A stretch of DNA of 64,000 bases from Leifsonia sp. EB41 (GCF_041262565.1 NZ_JBGCCJ010000001.1:1116001-1180000); one strand, 5' to 3'; positions 9,510 through 18,838 are shown, counted from the first letter of the stretch. Translations and numbers: made by a program. Notes: generated by a model from the letters alone, not told the origin.

Positions 9510-10356
9510 AACCGGTGTCCGCGTGCGACGCCCCGGCGCTGTGACAGCGCTGGCTGCCTCGTCCAAATGGATCTTCCTGGGGATCGGCCTGCTGTTCGCG
9601 ATCGTGCCGTTCATCTGGATGGTGTCCGGATCGTTCCGCAGCGAGAGCGACCTCTTCGGCAACCCCGCCTCGCTGTTCCCGACCTCGATCACGCTGCACG
9701 GCTACCTCGGCGTGTGGGAGCAGCTGCCGTTCCTGCGGCTGCTCGGCAACACGTTCCTCTTCGCGGGCGTGACCACCGTCGCGACGCTGCTGTTCGACTC
9801 GCTGTGCGCCTACGCGCTGGCCCGGCTGAAGTTCCGCGGCAGGAACCTCGCGTTCATCCTGGTCATCGCCACGCTGATGGTGCCGTTCCAGGTGACGCTC
9901 ATCCCGGTGTTCATCGAGCTGTTCCACTTCGGCTGGCTGAACACCTACCAGGGGCTGATCGTGCCGCGCGCGACGAGCGCGTTCGGCATCTTCCTGTTCC
10001 GGCAGTTCTTCATCAGCATCCCCACCGAGCTGGACGAGGCCGCCCGGATCGACGGCGCCGGCCACTTCCGCATCTACTGGAAGATCATCCTGCCGCTGGC
10101 CAAGCCCGCCATCGCGACCGTCGCGATCCTCAACTTCATGAACCTGTGGAACGACCTGCTCTGGCCGCTCGTCGTCACCAGCGACCCCAACATGCTCACG
10201 CTGCCCGCCGGACTCACCTTGTTCGGAGGCCAGCACGTGACCGACCATGCCGTCCTCCTCGCGGGCGCCACCATCTCGCTCATCCCGATCGCCGTCGCGT
10301 TCTTCTTCGCGCAGAAGTACTTCGTGGCCGGCGTCGCCACGACGGGGCTCAAGTGA
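9499..10356 (+). CDS. Carbohydrate ABC transporter permease (MalG-like)
   Basis: This 285-aa inner-membrane protein has six predicted membrane segments and the EAA loop EAARIDGAGHFRIYWKIILP near residue 180, typical of the MalG/UgpE partner of CUT1 importers. It starts inside the end of the preceding permease gene and its stop overlaps the GTG start of the glycosidase gene, so transporter and hydrolase are made as a coupled unit. Confidence 0.92.
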   Translation: MSTETGVRVRRPGAVTALAASSKWIFLGIGLLFAIVPFIWMVSGSFRSESDLFGNPASLFPTSITLHGYLGVWEQLPFLRLLGNTFLFAGVTTVATLLFDSLCAYALARLKFRGRNLAFILVIATLMVPFQVTLIPVFIELFHFGWLNTYQGLIVPRATSAFGIFLFRQFFISIPTELDEAARIDGAGHFRIYWKIILPLAKPAIATVAILNFMNLWNDLLWPLVVTSDPNMLTLPAGLTLFGGQHVTDHAVLLAGATISLIPIAVAFFFAQKYFVAGVATTGLK

Positions 10357-11729
10357 CGGCCGCGGGGCTGGGGCCGGGCGAGTTCGCCTGGGCCGCCGGG
10401 ATCGAGGACACCTGCGTCTACCCGCCGGAGCACTTCGCGATGGCCGACCTGGACGAGTACGACCTCACCGACCACACCGGCAACTGGCGGGACGACCTCC
10501 GCGCGGTCCGCGACCTGGGCGCGACTGTGCTGCGCTACGGCGTGAACTGGCCGCTCGTCCACACCGCGCCGGGGGTGTTCGACTGGACGATGCTGGACGA
10601 GCGCCTGCGGTACGCCTCCGAGGAGCTCGGGCTGACCGTGATCGCGGACCTCGTGCACTACGGCACGCCCACCTGGCTGCGGGCGTCGTTCGCCGACGCG
10701 CGCTACCCGCAGACCGTCGCGGAGTTCGCCGGCGCGTTCGCCGCACGCTACCGCGGAGTCGTGGACCACGTGACGCCCCTCAACGAGCCGCTCACCACCG
10801 CGTCGTTCTGCGGCCTGCGCGGCGTGTGGCCGCCGTCGCTCACCGGCTGGGACGGCTGGACCGCCGTGACCCTCGGCGTCGTGGAGGGCATGGCCGAGAC
10901 GATCCGCGCCGTCCGCGCCGCGAACCCGGACGCCGTGATCGTGCACGTGGAGGCGACCTCCCAGTACAGCACCGACGACGCGGGGCTCGCCGAGAATGCG
11001 GGGCTCGCCGAGCACGCGGCGCTGCTGGAGTCGGTGGGGATGCTGCCGACCGACCTCCTGCTCGGCCGCGTCCACCCGTCCCACCCGCTGCACGCCTGGC
11101 TGCTGGAGCAGGGCGCTTCGCCCGAGCGCCTCGAACGCCTCACCGTCACCCCGCCGACCGTCGACCTGCTGGGCGTCAACTACTATCCGGACCTATCGCC
11201 GCGCACCCTCGTGCAGCGCGCCGACGAGGTGGCGCAGGTGGCGACCAACCGCTGGAGCGACGGCCTCGCCGACAGCCTGCGCGCGTTCTCCGCCCGGTAC
11301 GGCCTCCCGATGCTGATCACCGAGACGAGCATCGAGGGCGACGACGAGCTCCGGTCCGCGTGGCTGGACGACTCGGTCCGCTCGATCGGCGAACTGCGTG
11401 CGCAGGGTCTGGACATCCGCGGCTACACCTGGTGGCCGGTCTTCGACTTCGTGGACTGGTCGTACGCGTCCGGCGGCCGCAACGTCGAGGAGTTCGTGGT
11501 GGACGACGACATCGTCGCCGCCCGCCAGCACTCCGGCGACGGCGCGGAGGACGGGCGGCGCGCGAAGACGCCGTTCCTGCGGCGCATGGGCGTCATCCGG
11601 CTGGACGAGCAGGAGGACGGCCGGCTGGCCCGGGTGCCCACCGCGGCGGCGGAGCTCTACGCGCGGCTGGCCAACTCGTCCGCTGCCGATCGCACCGGGA
11701 CGGAGGTCGCCGATGAGCTCGCGAGCTGA
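10353..11729 (+). CDS. Family 1-type glycoside hydrolase
   Basis: The GTG at 10353 overlaps the permease stop. The 458-aa protein has a beta/alpha-barrel with GH1-like motifs: acid/base Glu145 in TPLNEPLTT and nucleophile Glu324 in LITETSIEG, with YTWWPVFDFVDWSY near the end. No signal peptide is visible, so it should act in the cytoplasm on the imported sugar, releasing monosaccharides from beta-linked oligosaccharides. Sequence alone does not separate beta-glucosidase from other GH1 activities. The downstream GH43 gene overlaps its end by 17 bp. Confidence 0.85.
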   Translation: MTAAGLGPGEFAWAAGIEDTCVYPPEHFAMADLDEYDLTDHTGNWRDDLRAVRDLGATVLRYGVNWPLVHTAPGVFDWTMLDERLRYASEELGLTVIADLVHYGTPTWLRASFADARYPQTVAEFAGAFAARYRGVVDHVTPLNEPLTTASFCGLRGVWPPSLTGWDGWTAVTLGVVEGMAETIRAVRAANPDAVIVHVEATSQYSTDDAGLAENAGLAEHAALLESVGMLPTDLLLGRVHPSHPLHAWLLEQGASPERLERLTVTPPTVDLLGVNYYPDLSPRTLVQRADEVAQVATNRWSDGLADSLRAFSARYGLPMLITETSIEGDDELRSAWLDDSVRSIGELRAQGLDIRGYTWWPVFDFVDWSYASGGRNVEEFVVDDDIVAARQHSGDGAEDGRRAKTPFLRRMGVIRLDEQEDGRLARVPTAAAELYARLANSSAADRTGTEVADELAS

Positions 11730-12682
11730 GCCAGTCTACGACGGCTACTTCGCCGACCCGTTCCTCGCCCGCTTCGGCGGTGAGTTCATCGCCTACGGCT
11801 CCGACGACGACCGGGTGCTCGACGGCACCGAGACGCGCGCGTTCGAGGCGCTCCGCTCCCCCGACCTCGTCCACTGGACGAGCGCCGGCGGCGTCCTGGA
11901 GCGGCTGGACCCCGCGCTCGGCGACGCCTACTGGGCGCCGGAGGTCGTGGCGGACGGCGGCGCCTACTGGATGTTCTTCTCCGTCGGCCACGGCATCGCC
12001 GGCCACCACCTGCGCGTCGCCCGTGCGGACTCCCCACTCGGCCCGTTCGTCGATCAGGGCGTGAACCTCACCCCGGACGAGTCGTTCGCGATCGACGCGC
12101 ACCCGTTCCGGGACGTCGACGGCGGCTGGTACCTGTTCTTCGCGCGCGACGTGCTCACCGGCGAGAGGCCCGGCACGCACCTCGCGGTGATGCGCCTCGA
12201 CTCCCCCACGCTCCGCGGCTCCGACCCGGTCGCGGTGCTCGCGCCGGACGCCGACTGGCAGGTCTTCGAGCGCGACCGCGCGATGTACGGCCGCGCCTTC
12301 GACTGGCACACCCTGGAGGGCCCGACCGTCGTGCGGCGCGGCGACCGGTACCACCTGTTCTTCTCCGGCGGCCGGTGGGAGGGCGACGGCTACGGCGTCT
12401 CAGTCGCGACCGCTCCGCACCCGCTCGGCCCGTGGACCCACGAGGTGCGGGAGGCCGCCGACGTGCTGAGCACGGAGCTGACCGGCCTCCTCGGCCCCCG
12501 GCCACAACTCGGTGCTGCGGCTGGACGACGACGCCGACCTGATCGCGTTCCACGCCTGGGACTCCGTAGGCGGCAAGCGGCAACTGTTCATCGAGCCGCT
12601 GTCGTGGGAGGCCGGGGCGCCGAAGGTGGTACTCCCCGGGCCTGGTTCTGTCGCGGCCACCGGCGCAGGATGGAGGGCGTGA
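11713..12682 (+). pseudogene. GH43-type glycosidase gene with a single-base frameshift
   Basis: The reading frame from ATG 11713 encodes a five-bladed propeller GH43 protein: FADPF (base Asp), AIDAHPF (pKa-modulating Asp) and LEGPTVV (acid Glu), then HLFFSGG. After LLGP the frame is lost. Removing one C from the run of five at 12495-12499 restores the family motif GPGHNSV and a C-terminus of about 60 residues ending at 12682. Such enzymes cleave arabinan or xylan side chains. The extra C may be a real inactivating mutation or a sequence error. The restored stop overlaps the start of the next gene, which favours an originally intact gene. Confidence 0.8.
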
Positions 12683-13407
12683 ACACCACCGCCCCCACTG
12701 CACTCGTCACCGGAGCCACCAGCGGAATCGGGAAGGAGATCGCTCGCCAGCTCGCAGCGCAGGGCTGGAACGTCCTGCTCGGCGCCCGCGACCTCGCGCG
12801 CGGCGAACAGGCCGCCGCCGAGGTCGGCGGCGCCGTCCTCCCGCTCGACGTCTTGGACGCCGACAGCATTGCTGCAGCCGCAGCAGCCGTGCCGGCCCTG
12901 GACGTGCTGATCAACAACGCCGGCATCTCGCTCGACATCGCCGAGGTCATCACCGACGTGGACGTGGACGTGTTCCGGCGCACCTACGAGACCAACGTGT
13001 TCGGAGTGGTCGCCGTCACGAACGCGTTTCTCCCGGCACTGCGCCACTCCGCGCATCCGCGGATCGTCAACATCTCCAGCGGCACCGGCTCGCTCACCTG
13101 GAGCACCGGGCCGAACCCGCAGTTCGACTACGTGGCCGCCTCGTCCGGCCGCGGGGCCGCCTACCGGTCGTCGAAGGCCGCGCTCGACGGCCTGACCGTC
13201 TTCTACTCGCATGCCCTCGCGGCCGACGGGATCAAGGTCAACGCCCTGGCGCCCGGCCTGCGCGCGACCAACCTCAACACGCGGGCAGCGGGCCTGGGTG
13301 GCGACCCGGCCGAGGCGGCGGAGGGCGCCGTCCGTCTCGCGACGCTGCCCGACGACGGACCGACCGGACAGCTGTTCTCGTGGGACGGCACCGTCGCGCC
13401 CTGGTGA
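12679..13407 (+). CDS. SDR-family oxidoreductase
   Basis: This 242-aa short-chain dehydrogenase has cofactor motif TGATSGIG, NNAG, the catalytic Ser in VNISSGTGSL and Tyr/Lys in AAYRSSKAAL. The GTG start at 12679 shares GTGA with the stop of the corrected GH43 frame; ATG at 12670 is an alternative. The frame is continuous with the frameshifted GH43 frame, so automatic calling would merge the two. The C-terminal phrase TGQLFSWDGTVAPW is typical of a carbonyl-reductase-like subgroup. The substrate is unknown. Confidence 0.88.
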   Translation: MNTTAPTALVTGATSGIGKEIARQLAAQGWNVLLGARDLARGEQAAAEVGGAVLPLDVLDADSIAAAAAAVPALDVLINNAGISLDIAEVITDVDVDVFRRTYETNVFGVVAVTNAFLPALRHSAHPRIVNISSGTGSLTWSTGPNPQFDYVAASSGRGAAYRSSKAALDGLTVFYSHALAADGIKVNALAPGLRATNLNTRAAGLGGDPAEAAEGAVRLATLPDDGPTGQLFSWDGTVAPW

Positions 13408-13422
13408 TCCGCGTGCGGTTCG

Positions 13423-13599
13423 TCAGCGCACGTCGTACTGGGACCGCCCGAACAGCGCCACCCACTCCGCGTACGTGTGGTCGTGACCGATCGGGCACCA
13501 GCAGCGGACGCTGATCGTGCGGCTGTCGCCGGAGCCCTGGATCGTCTCGACGTGCGCGACGGGCGCGGGCCTCCTGATGGGGGTAATCGCTGCACCCAT
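13423..13599 (-). CDS. Small conserved-type hypothetical protein with CxC motif
   Basis: ATG at 13599 with AGGAAA upstream gives a 58-aa protein. A longer in-frame version starting at 13776 has no ribosome site and low-complexity N-terminal sequence. The C-terminal half reads RCWCPIGHDHTYAEW, with Cys and His residues that could bind a metal. It is convergent with the SDR gene. The function is unknown. Confidence 0.55.
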   Translation of the reverse strand: MGAAITPIRRPAPVAHVETIQGSGDSRTISVRCWCPIGHDHTYAEWVALFGRSQYDVR

Positions 13600-13852
13600 G
13601 ATCGTTTCCTGTCTCGTTCGGTTTCCCCCACCTCTCGAAGAAGAGTAGGTCGGCGACCTGAGATGGATGCCCTGGATCAGCGAACTCGAAGCCTGGCGGC
13701 CGCCCCAATTCTCGGGTAGACGGAGGCGCTCATCCTCGGGCGGGCGGCGTCCCGTCGGTGCGGCGCGCGTCGGCACGCCGCGGGTGGTCGCGGGGTGGCC
13801 CAGCGCGTACCATCCACACCATCACCCGTTCGCCGACCGAGACGAGTCCGTC

Positions 13853-14719
13853 ATGGAAACGCGCACCATCCCAACGCCCGGAGCCGAGATCGTCTACGAC
13901 GTCGCCGACGCGGAGGCCGGCGACGGAGGCCATCCCCCGCTCGTCATGATCGGCCAGCCGATGGACGCGAGCGGCTTCCGCGCCCTGGCCGCCTACCTCC
14001 CCGACCGCGTCGTGGTCACCTACGACCCGCGCGGCCTCGGCCGCAGCACGCGCAGCGACGGCGAGGTGACCAACACCCCCACGACGCAGGCCGAGGACGT
14101 CCACGCCGTCATCGAGGCGCTCGGCGCCGGCCCGGTCGACCTGTTCGCGAGCAGCGGCGGCGCCGTGACCGCGCTCGCCCTGGTGACCGCCCATCCCGGG
14201 GACGTGCGCACCCTCGTCGCCCACGAGCCCCCGCTGCCCGGCGTCCTCCCCGACGCGGAGGCCGCCGAGCGCGGCCTCGACGCGGTGCACGCCGCCTACG
14301 ACGCCAACGGCTTCGGAGCGGGCATGGCCGCGTTCGTGATGATGACCTCGTGGCGCGGCGAGTTCACCGACGACTACTTCGCCCTCCCCGCACCCGACCC
14401 CGCGATGTTCGGGATGCCCACCGCCGACAATGGCGACCGCACCGATCCTCTGCTCTCGCAGCGCTCGGTCGCGATCACCGGTTACCGCCCCGACATCGAC
14501 GCCCTGAAGGCCGCCCCGACCCGCGTCGTCGTCGCCGTCGGCGAGGAGTCGGAGGGCGTGTTCACCGGCCGCACCTCGACCGCTCTGGCCGGCCTGCTCG
14601 GGACGTCGCCCGTTGTCTTCCCGAGCCACCACGGCGGTTTCGCGGCCGAGGACTCCGGCTACCCCGGCAAGCCGCGGGAGTTCGCGGCCCGCCTCCGCGA
14701 CGTGCTCGACGAGTCGTGA
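13853..14719 (+). CDS. Alpha/beta-fold hydrolase
   Basis: This 288-aa protein has the pattern of the alpha/beta hydrolase fold: VVTYDPRGLGRS after strand 4, nucleophile elbow FASSGGAVT (Ser), and a late His in SHHGGF. The start METRTIPTPG at 13853 was chosen over upstream in-frame codons because homologues of this type begin just before strand 1 and GAGACGAG precedes it. Its stop overlaps the methyltransferase start (GTGA), so the two are coupled. The substrate is unknown; it is probably an esterase or lactonase. Confidence 0.82.
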   Translation: METRTIPTPGAEIVYDVADAEAGDGGHPPLVMIGQPMDASGFRALAAYLPDRVVVTYDPRGLGRSTRSDGEVTNTPTTQAEDVHAVIEALGAGPVDLFASSGGAVTALALVTAHPGDVRTLVAHEPPLPGVLPDAEAAERGLDAVHAAYDANGFGAGMAAFVMMTSWRGEFTDDYFALPAPDPAMFGMPTADNGDRTDPLLSQRSVAITGYRPDIDALKAAPTRVVVAVGEESEGVFTGRTSTALAGLLGTSPVVFPSHHGGFAAEDSGYPGKPREFAARLRDVLDES

Positions 14720-15474
14720 GAAGCGACTTCGCTGGCACCACCGCCCAGTTCTACGCCGAATTCCGCCGCGACCTCCCCTCCGACCAGGCCGACCGCCTCG
14801 TCGCGGCGGTCGGCCTGCGCCCCGACGACATCGCGCTGGACCTCGGCTGCGGCACCGGCCAGCTCGCGGTGCCCCTCGCGGAGCACTGCGCCGCCGTGGT
14901 CGCGATCGACCCGGAGCCCGACATGCTCGCGGGCCTGCGCGCCCGTCGCGCGGAGCGGGTCGTGTGCGTGCTGGGCGGCGACCGGGACCTGCCGACGCTG
15001 GCGGTCCCGTTCGCGGCCCCGCTCGGCCTCGTGACGATCGGGAACGCCCTCCACTGGATGGACGAGCGCTCGACCCTGCGGACCGCGGCCGCGCTGCTGC
15101 GCCCCGGCGGCGCGGTCGCCGTCGTGACGCAGGGCCCGCCGCTGTGGCTCGGTCCCGCGCCGTGGCAACGGACGGTGCGGCAGGCGCTCGAATCGCTGTA
15201 CGGGCCGGTGACGGGCAACTGCCGCACGGATTCGTCGGCTCTGGAGGAGCGCCGCGCGATGGCGACGGAGTTGGGGCTCGCCACGGAGGTCCTGACCTGG
15301 ACGGCGTCGTACCCGGTCACGGTGGACTGGGTGATCGGGCATCTGGGCAGCGCGCTGGGCTCCGACAAGCTGAGCAGGGTGGAGGAGCTTCGGCTGCTCC
15401 TGGAGCAGCTTCGGGACGAGTCCATGGTGGAGGAGGTCACGACGAGCGTGCTGGTCATTCGCCCCGGCGGGTGA
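14716..15474 (+). CDS. Class I SAM-dependent methyltransferase
   Basis: This 252-aa protein has SAM-binding motif I LDLGCGTGQLAVPLA, acidic motif II (AIDPEPDML) and the motif IV-like GNALHWMDE, the pattern of small-molecule methyltransferases of the Methyltransf_11/25 group. It begins with GTG overlapping the hydrolase stop, so the two are cotranscribed. The methyl acceptor is unknown. Confidence 0.85.
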   Translation: MRSDFAGTTAQFYAEFRRDLPSDQADRLVAAVGLRPDDIALDLGCGTGQLAVPLAEHCAAVVAIDPEPDMLAGLRARRAERVVCVLGGDRDLPTLAVPFAAPLGLVTIGNALHWMDERSTLRTAAALLRPGGAVAVVTQGPPLWLGPAPWQRTVRQALESLYGPVTGNCRTDSSALEERRAMATELGLATEVLTWTASYPVTVDWVIGHLGSALGSDKLSRVEELRLLLEQLRDESMVEEVTTSVLVIRPGG

Positions 15475-15516
15475 CGGGCGATGCCAACGCACCGGGTCGT
15501 GCGCCACACTGACAGC

Positions 15517-16017
15517 GTGACAACCTCCGAGCGCACCCTCATCCTGCTGCGCCACGCCAAATCCGACTGGTCCGGCGCGCTCCCCGACGTCGACCGCCCG
15601 CTGGCCGAGCGCGGCCACGCGCAGGCCCCCCTCGCGGGTCGCTGGCTCGCGAGCCACGCCGGCGTGATCGACCTCGCCGTGGTGTCGCCCGCGCGGCGCG
15701 CCCGCGAGACGTGGGAGCTGGTGTCCGCCGAGCTCGCTCCCCCGCCTCCCGTGCGATTCGACGAGCGCGTGTATGCCGCCTCCGCGGACCAGCTCCTCGC
15801 CATCGTGCGGGAGGCGCCGGCCGACATCCGCACGCTGATCCTCGTCGGCCACAATCCCGGCATGGAGCAGCTCGCGTCGCTGCTCGCCCGGCGGGACGTG
15901 ATCCTGCCCACCTCGGGAATCGCCGAGCTCGGCGTCGACGGACCGTGGTCCGGGCTCGACGCCACGTCGGCGGTCCTGGTCGCTGCGGGACGCGCGGACG
16001 GCCGCGACCTGAGCTGA
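15517..16017 (+). CDS. SixA-like histidine phosphatase
   Basis: The GTG start at 15517 gives VTTSERTLILLRHAKSDW, with the RHG-type catalytic box directly at the N-terminus as in SixA. An in-frame ATG at 15481 is an alternative that adds 12 residues. A second catalytic His lies in LVGHNPGMEQL and the phosphate-contact Arg in SPARRARETW. Length (166 aa) fits SixA-type phosphohistidine phosphatases, which remove phosphate from His residues of signalling proteins. The substrate here is unknown. Confidence 0.85.
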   Translation: MTTSERTLILLRHAKSDWSGALPDVDRPLAERGHAQAPLAGRWLASHAGVIDLAVVSPARRARETWELVSAELAPPPPVRFDERVYAASADQLLAIVREAPADIRTLILVGHNPGMEQLASLLARRDVILPTSGIAELGVDGPWSGLDATSAVLVAAGRADGRDLS

Positions 16018-16056
16018 TCGGACCGTCTCGCCGAACGTCGAGGGGCATTTCATGCA

Positions 16057-16085
16057 TTGACCGGGCGGTCAATCAATTCTAAAAT
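16057..16085 (+). promoter_or_regulatory. Sigma-70 promoter overlapped by a TetR-type operator
   Basis: TTGACC (16057-16062) and TAAAAT (16080-16085) are separated by 17 bp, a good primary-sigma promoter for the SPW gene. The -35 box lies inside TTGACCGGGCGGTCAA (16057-16072), a 7-bp-arm inverted repeat of the form commonly bound by TetR-family repressors. A repressor bound here would block RNA polymerase. A TetR-family gene follows directly downstream. Confidence 0.75.
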
Positions 16086-16136
16086 CAGATATGACCCCCA
16101 GATCGGGAGCCAACTGACGAAGGGATGTTGGTGTCG

Positions 16137-16490
16137 ATGAACAAGTGGACTCGCTGGCAGGACTGGGTGGCCGTCGCCGCCGGTCTCTATGTCGCATTGT
16201 CGACGATCTGGATCGCCCACACGGGCGCGTCCTTGCCGATCATGCTCGTCCTCGGTGTGCTGCTGGTCGCCGCGGGACTGTGGAGCCTGGCCATGCCGGG
16301 CCTCGTCTCGATGGAGTGGATCCACGTCGCTCTCGGCGTCCTGCTCGTCGTCTCGCCGTGGGTGGGCAACTACACCTCCAACGCCGCCGCCGCCTGGACA
16401 TCCTGGATCGCGGGCATCGTCGCCCTGGCCGCCGGCCTCCTGGCCGTGCAACCGGCGATGAAGATGCATCACCCGCAGGCGACGCACTAG
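16137..16490 (+). CDS. SPW-repeat membrane protein
   Basis: This 117-aa protein (start MNKWTRWQDWVAV; an alternative start at 16125 adds four residues) has four predicted membrane helices in two similar halves. The SPW motif appears in the second half (VVSPWVGNYTS) with the SPW-type WQDW/WIAG pattern around it. The family is of unknown function and common in soil bacteria. It lies behind a promoter carrying a TetR-type operator, and the TetR gene is next. Confidence 0.8.
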   Translation: MNKWTRWQDWVAVAAGLYVALSTIWIAHTGASLPIMLVLGVLLVAAGLWSLAMPGLVSMEWIHVALGVLLVVSPWVGNYTSNAAAAWTSWIAGIVALAAGLLAVQPAMKMHHPQATH

Positions 16491-16499
16491 ATCAACCGA

Positions 16500-16530
16500 G
16501 CGCGAGGGGTCGGTCGCCGGCCCCTCGCGC
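16500..16530. terminator. 10-bp inverted repeat between SPW and TetR genes
   Basis: Arms GCGCGAGGGG (16500-16509) and CCCCTCGCGC (16521-16530) are perfectly complementary with an 11-base loop. The repeat sits 9 bp after the SPW stop and 18 bp before the TetR start. With no U tract it may be a partial terminator or an mRNA-stabilising stem that sets relative expression of the two genes. Confidence 0.55.
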
Positions 16531-16548
16531 ACCAGTGGAAGGACACCT

Positions 16549-17121
16549 GTGGAACAGCCGACGGAAGCGCGCACCCGGATCCTCGACGCGGCCGAGACCC
16601 TCTTCGCCGAACGCGGCTTCGACGCGACCGCGACCTCCGCCATCGCCCATACTGCGGCCGTCCCCAAAGGCCTCCTGTTCTACTACTTCCCCACCAAGAA
16701 GGACATCCTCGCGTCCCTGGTCGGCGAACGCCTCGGTCCCGGCCGCATCGACCCGGACCCCCTGATCGAACCGGGCAACCCGGTCAGGTCGCTGCTGAAC
16801 CTGAGCCAGAAACTCTTCCGCGTGCAGGCCGACTCCGACGTGCTCCGCGTGATCGTCTGGCGCGAGCAGCACTCCCACCCGGAGGTCAAGGCCAAGCTGG
16901 CCGCGCACCGGCGCGCGCTGCACGCGACCATCGAGAAGGTGCTGGCGGGGAGTCTGCGCATCCCGGTCGGGGGGACGCGGCTGCGTGCTGCGGCGCTTGC
17001 ATGGGGTGCGATCGTGACGGCGCCACCGCTGGAGGATGAGCCGCTCGACGACCTCGCCACCCTCGCGGAGCTCCTCTGCGCCGGGTTGCAGCATGGTTCC
17101 GCCGAGCCGAGCAACGGCTGA
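16549..17121 (+). CDS. TetR-family transcriptional regulator
   Basis: This 190-aa protein has an N-terminal TetR helix-turn-helix (LFAERGFDATATSAIAHTA then KGLLFYYFPTKKDIL) and a helical ligand-binding domain. The GTG start has GGAAGG upstream. The adjacent SPW promoter contains a TetR-type inverted repeat, so negative autoregulation of the SPW-tetR pair is the simplest reading. The ligand is unknown. Confidence 0.9.
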   Translation: MEQPTEARTRILDAAETLFAERGFDATATSAIAHTAAVPKGLLFYYFPTKKDILASLVGERLGPGRIDPDPLIEPGNPVRSLLNLSQKLFRVQADSDVLRVIVWREQHSHPEVKAKLAAHRRALHATIEKVLAGSLRIPVGGTRLRAAALAWGAIVTAPPLEDEPLDDLATLAELLCAGLQHGSAEPSNG

Positions 17122-17188
17122 CCCCGGCGCCCGACGTCCGCGGCGTCGCGCCCTATCGCTGACATCGCCCGTCTGGGAGAATCCAGTT

Positions 17189-18838
17189 ATGCCGTCCACA
17201 GCGGCGACCGATGCTCTGGCGATCGCACGGGCTGCCTTCGCCGATCGGCGCTGGGATGACGCCTTCGTTCTTCTCGCCGCTGAGGATCGTGAGCGACCGC
17301 TCGAGATCGGCGATCTGGAGCTTTACGCGATGTCGGCGTCGCTGACAGCCCGCGACGATGAAGCGTTCGCGATCCTCGCACGCAGTTACGACCGCTGCCT
17401 GATCGAGGGCGACGAACACCGTGCGGCCGGCTGCGCCTTCTGGATCGGCTTCCGGATGATGTCCCTGGGCGAGTCGGGGCGCGCCGGCGCGTGGCTCGGG
17501 CGGTCGACCGCGATCGTCGACCGGCTGGAGGACTGCGCCGAGCGCGGCTACCTTCTCATCCCGCGCATTCACCAGGAGCTCCGCGCCCATCGAACGGCGG
17601 CGGCCCATGCCCTCGCGTTGCTGGCCGCCGACTCGGGCGACCGGTTCGGGGAGGCCGACCTGTCCGCTCTCGCACGTCAGCTCGACGGGCGCGCGCTCAT
17701 CGAGCAGGGTGACATCGCCGACGGGATGCGGCTGCTCGATGAAGCGATGCTCGTCGCCACGACCGGCGCCGTCACCGAGCTGGGCCGCGGGCTCGTGTAC
17801 TGCTCGGTGATCGGATGCTGCCAGCGGGTGTTCGCCGTGGACCGGGCCCGGGAATGGTCGGACGTCCTCGAAGCGTGGTGTCGTTCGCAGGCGCAGCTCG
17901 GCATCTTCAACGGGACCTGTCGGGTGCACCGCGCGGAGCTGCTCCGCTTCGGCGGGGCGTGGGCGGCCGCCCTGGATGAAGCGCAACTCGTGGCGGCGGG
18001 GATGAAGGCCGACCAACGCGAGCGAGCGGCTGCGACGTACGAGGAGGCCGAGATCCACCGGCTCCGGGGCGAGCTCGAGAAGGCAGCCGACCTGTACGAG
18101 CAGACCAGCCGGCGCGGTGTGGATCCACAGCCGGGGCTGGCACTGCTGCGGCTCGCGCAGGGGGACGTCGCGCGCGCAGCCGGGGCGATCCGACGGGCGG
18201 CGGAAACGACGGGCAGCGACCTCGGGCGGGCACGGTTCCTGCCTGCGGCCGTCGAGATCCTGCTCGCTGCCGGCGAGTCCGTCGAGGCCGAGAGTGCCGC
18301 TGCCGACCTCTCGCGCATCGCGGCGACCCACGAGACTCCTGTCCTCGCCGCTCTCGCCGACGAAGCGACCGGGCGCGTGCTGCTCGACGCAGGGAACGCG
18401 GTGGACGCCGCACAGAGACTCTCGGCCGCCCTGGAGGCGTGGCTGTCGCTGCGGGCTCCCTACGCGGCCGCTCGGGTGAGAGTGCTGCTCGCCACCGCTT
18501 TCACGTCCCTCGGCGACACCGAGGGCGCCGACTTGCAACAGGGTGCCGCGATGGCCATCTTCGTTCAACTCGGAGCGGCGACCGACCTGGCGACCCTCCG
18601 GTCGACGGGAGCGGACAGCGGCGCCGGCCGTCCGGTCGGCGCCCTCCTGAGCACCCGCGAACTCCAGGTGCTGCGACTCGCTGCCACCGGACGGACCAAC
18701 AGGCAGATCGCGACCGAGCTGAACCTCAGCGCCCGGACGATCGACCGGCACATCGGCAACGTGCTCGCCAAGCTCGGCGTCCCTTCGCGTGCGGCCGCCA
18801 CCGCCTACGCGTACGAGCACTCCCTCATCCGGAGCTGA
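17189..18838 (+). CDS. LuxR-type regulator with helical repeat domain
   Basis: This 549-aa protein starts at 17189 (MPSTAATDALAI) after GGGAGA. Residues 1 to about 470 are Ala/Leu-rich helical pairs resembling TPR/SARP-associated repeats (RRWDDAFVLLAAEDRERPLE and similar). The C-terminal LuxR helix-turn-helix is LSTRELQVLRLAATGRTN then QIATELNLSARTIDRHI, near residues 487-545. No ATP-binding site is visible, unlike full-length MalT-type regulators. It is likely an activator of nearby genes; the flavin monooxygenase starts 90 bp downstream on the same strand. Confidence 0.85.
   Translation: MPSTAATDALAIARAAFADRRWDDAFVLLAAEDRERPLEIGDLELYAMSASLTARDDEAFAILARSYDRCLIEGDEHRAAGCAFWIGFRMMSLGESGRAGAWLGRSTAIVDRLEDCAERGYLLIPRIHQELRAHRTAAAHALALLAADSGDRFGEADLSALARQLDGRALIEQGDIADGMRLLDEAMLVATTGAVTELGRGLVYCSVIGCCQRVFAVDRAREWSDVLEAWCRSQAQLGIFNGTCRVHRAELLRFGGAWAAALDEAQLVAAGMKADQRERAAATYEEAEIHRLRGELEKAADLYEQTSRRGVDPQPGLALLRLAQGDVARAAGAIRRAAETTGSDLGRARFLPAAVEILLAAGESVEAESAAADLSRIAATHETPVLAALADEATGRVLLDAGNAVDAAQRLSAALEAWLSLRAPYAAARVRVLLATAFTSLGDTEGADLQQGAAMAIFVQLGAATDLATLRSTGADSGAGRPVGALLSTRELQVLRLAATGRTNRQIATELNLSARTIDRHIGNVLAKLGVPSRAAATAYAYEHSLIRS

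Noticed and set aside
7228-9692. Long minus-strand open frames over the transporter genes
   Set aside because: Composition is Gly/Arg/Asp-rich without domains; the plus-strand genes have lipobox, membrane helices and EAA loops.
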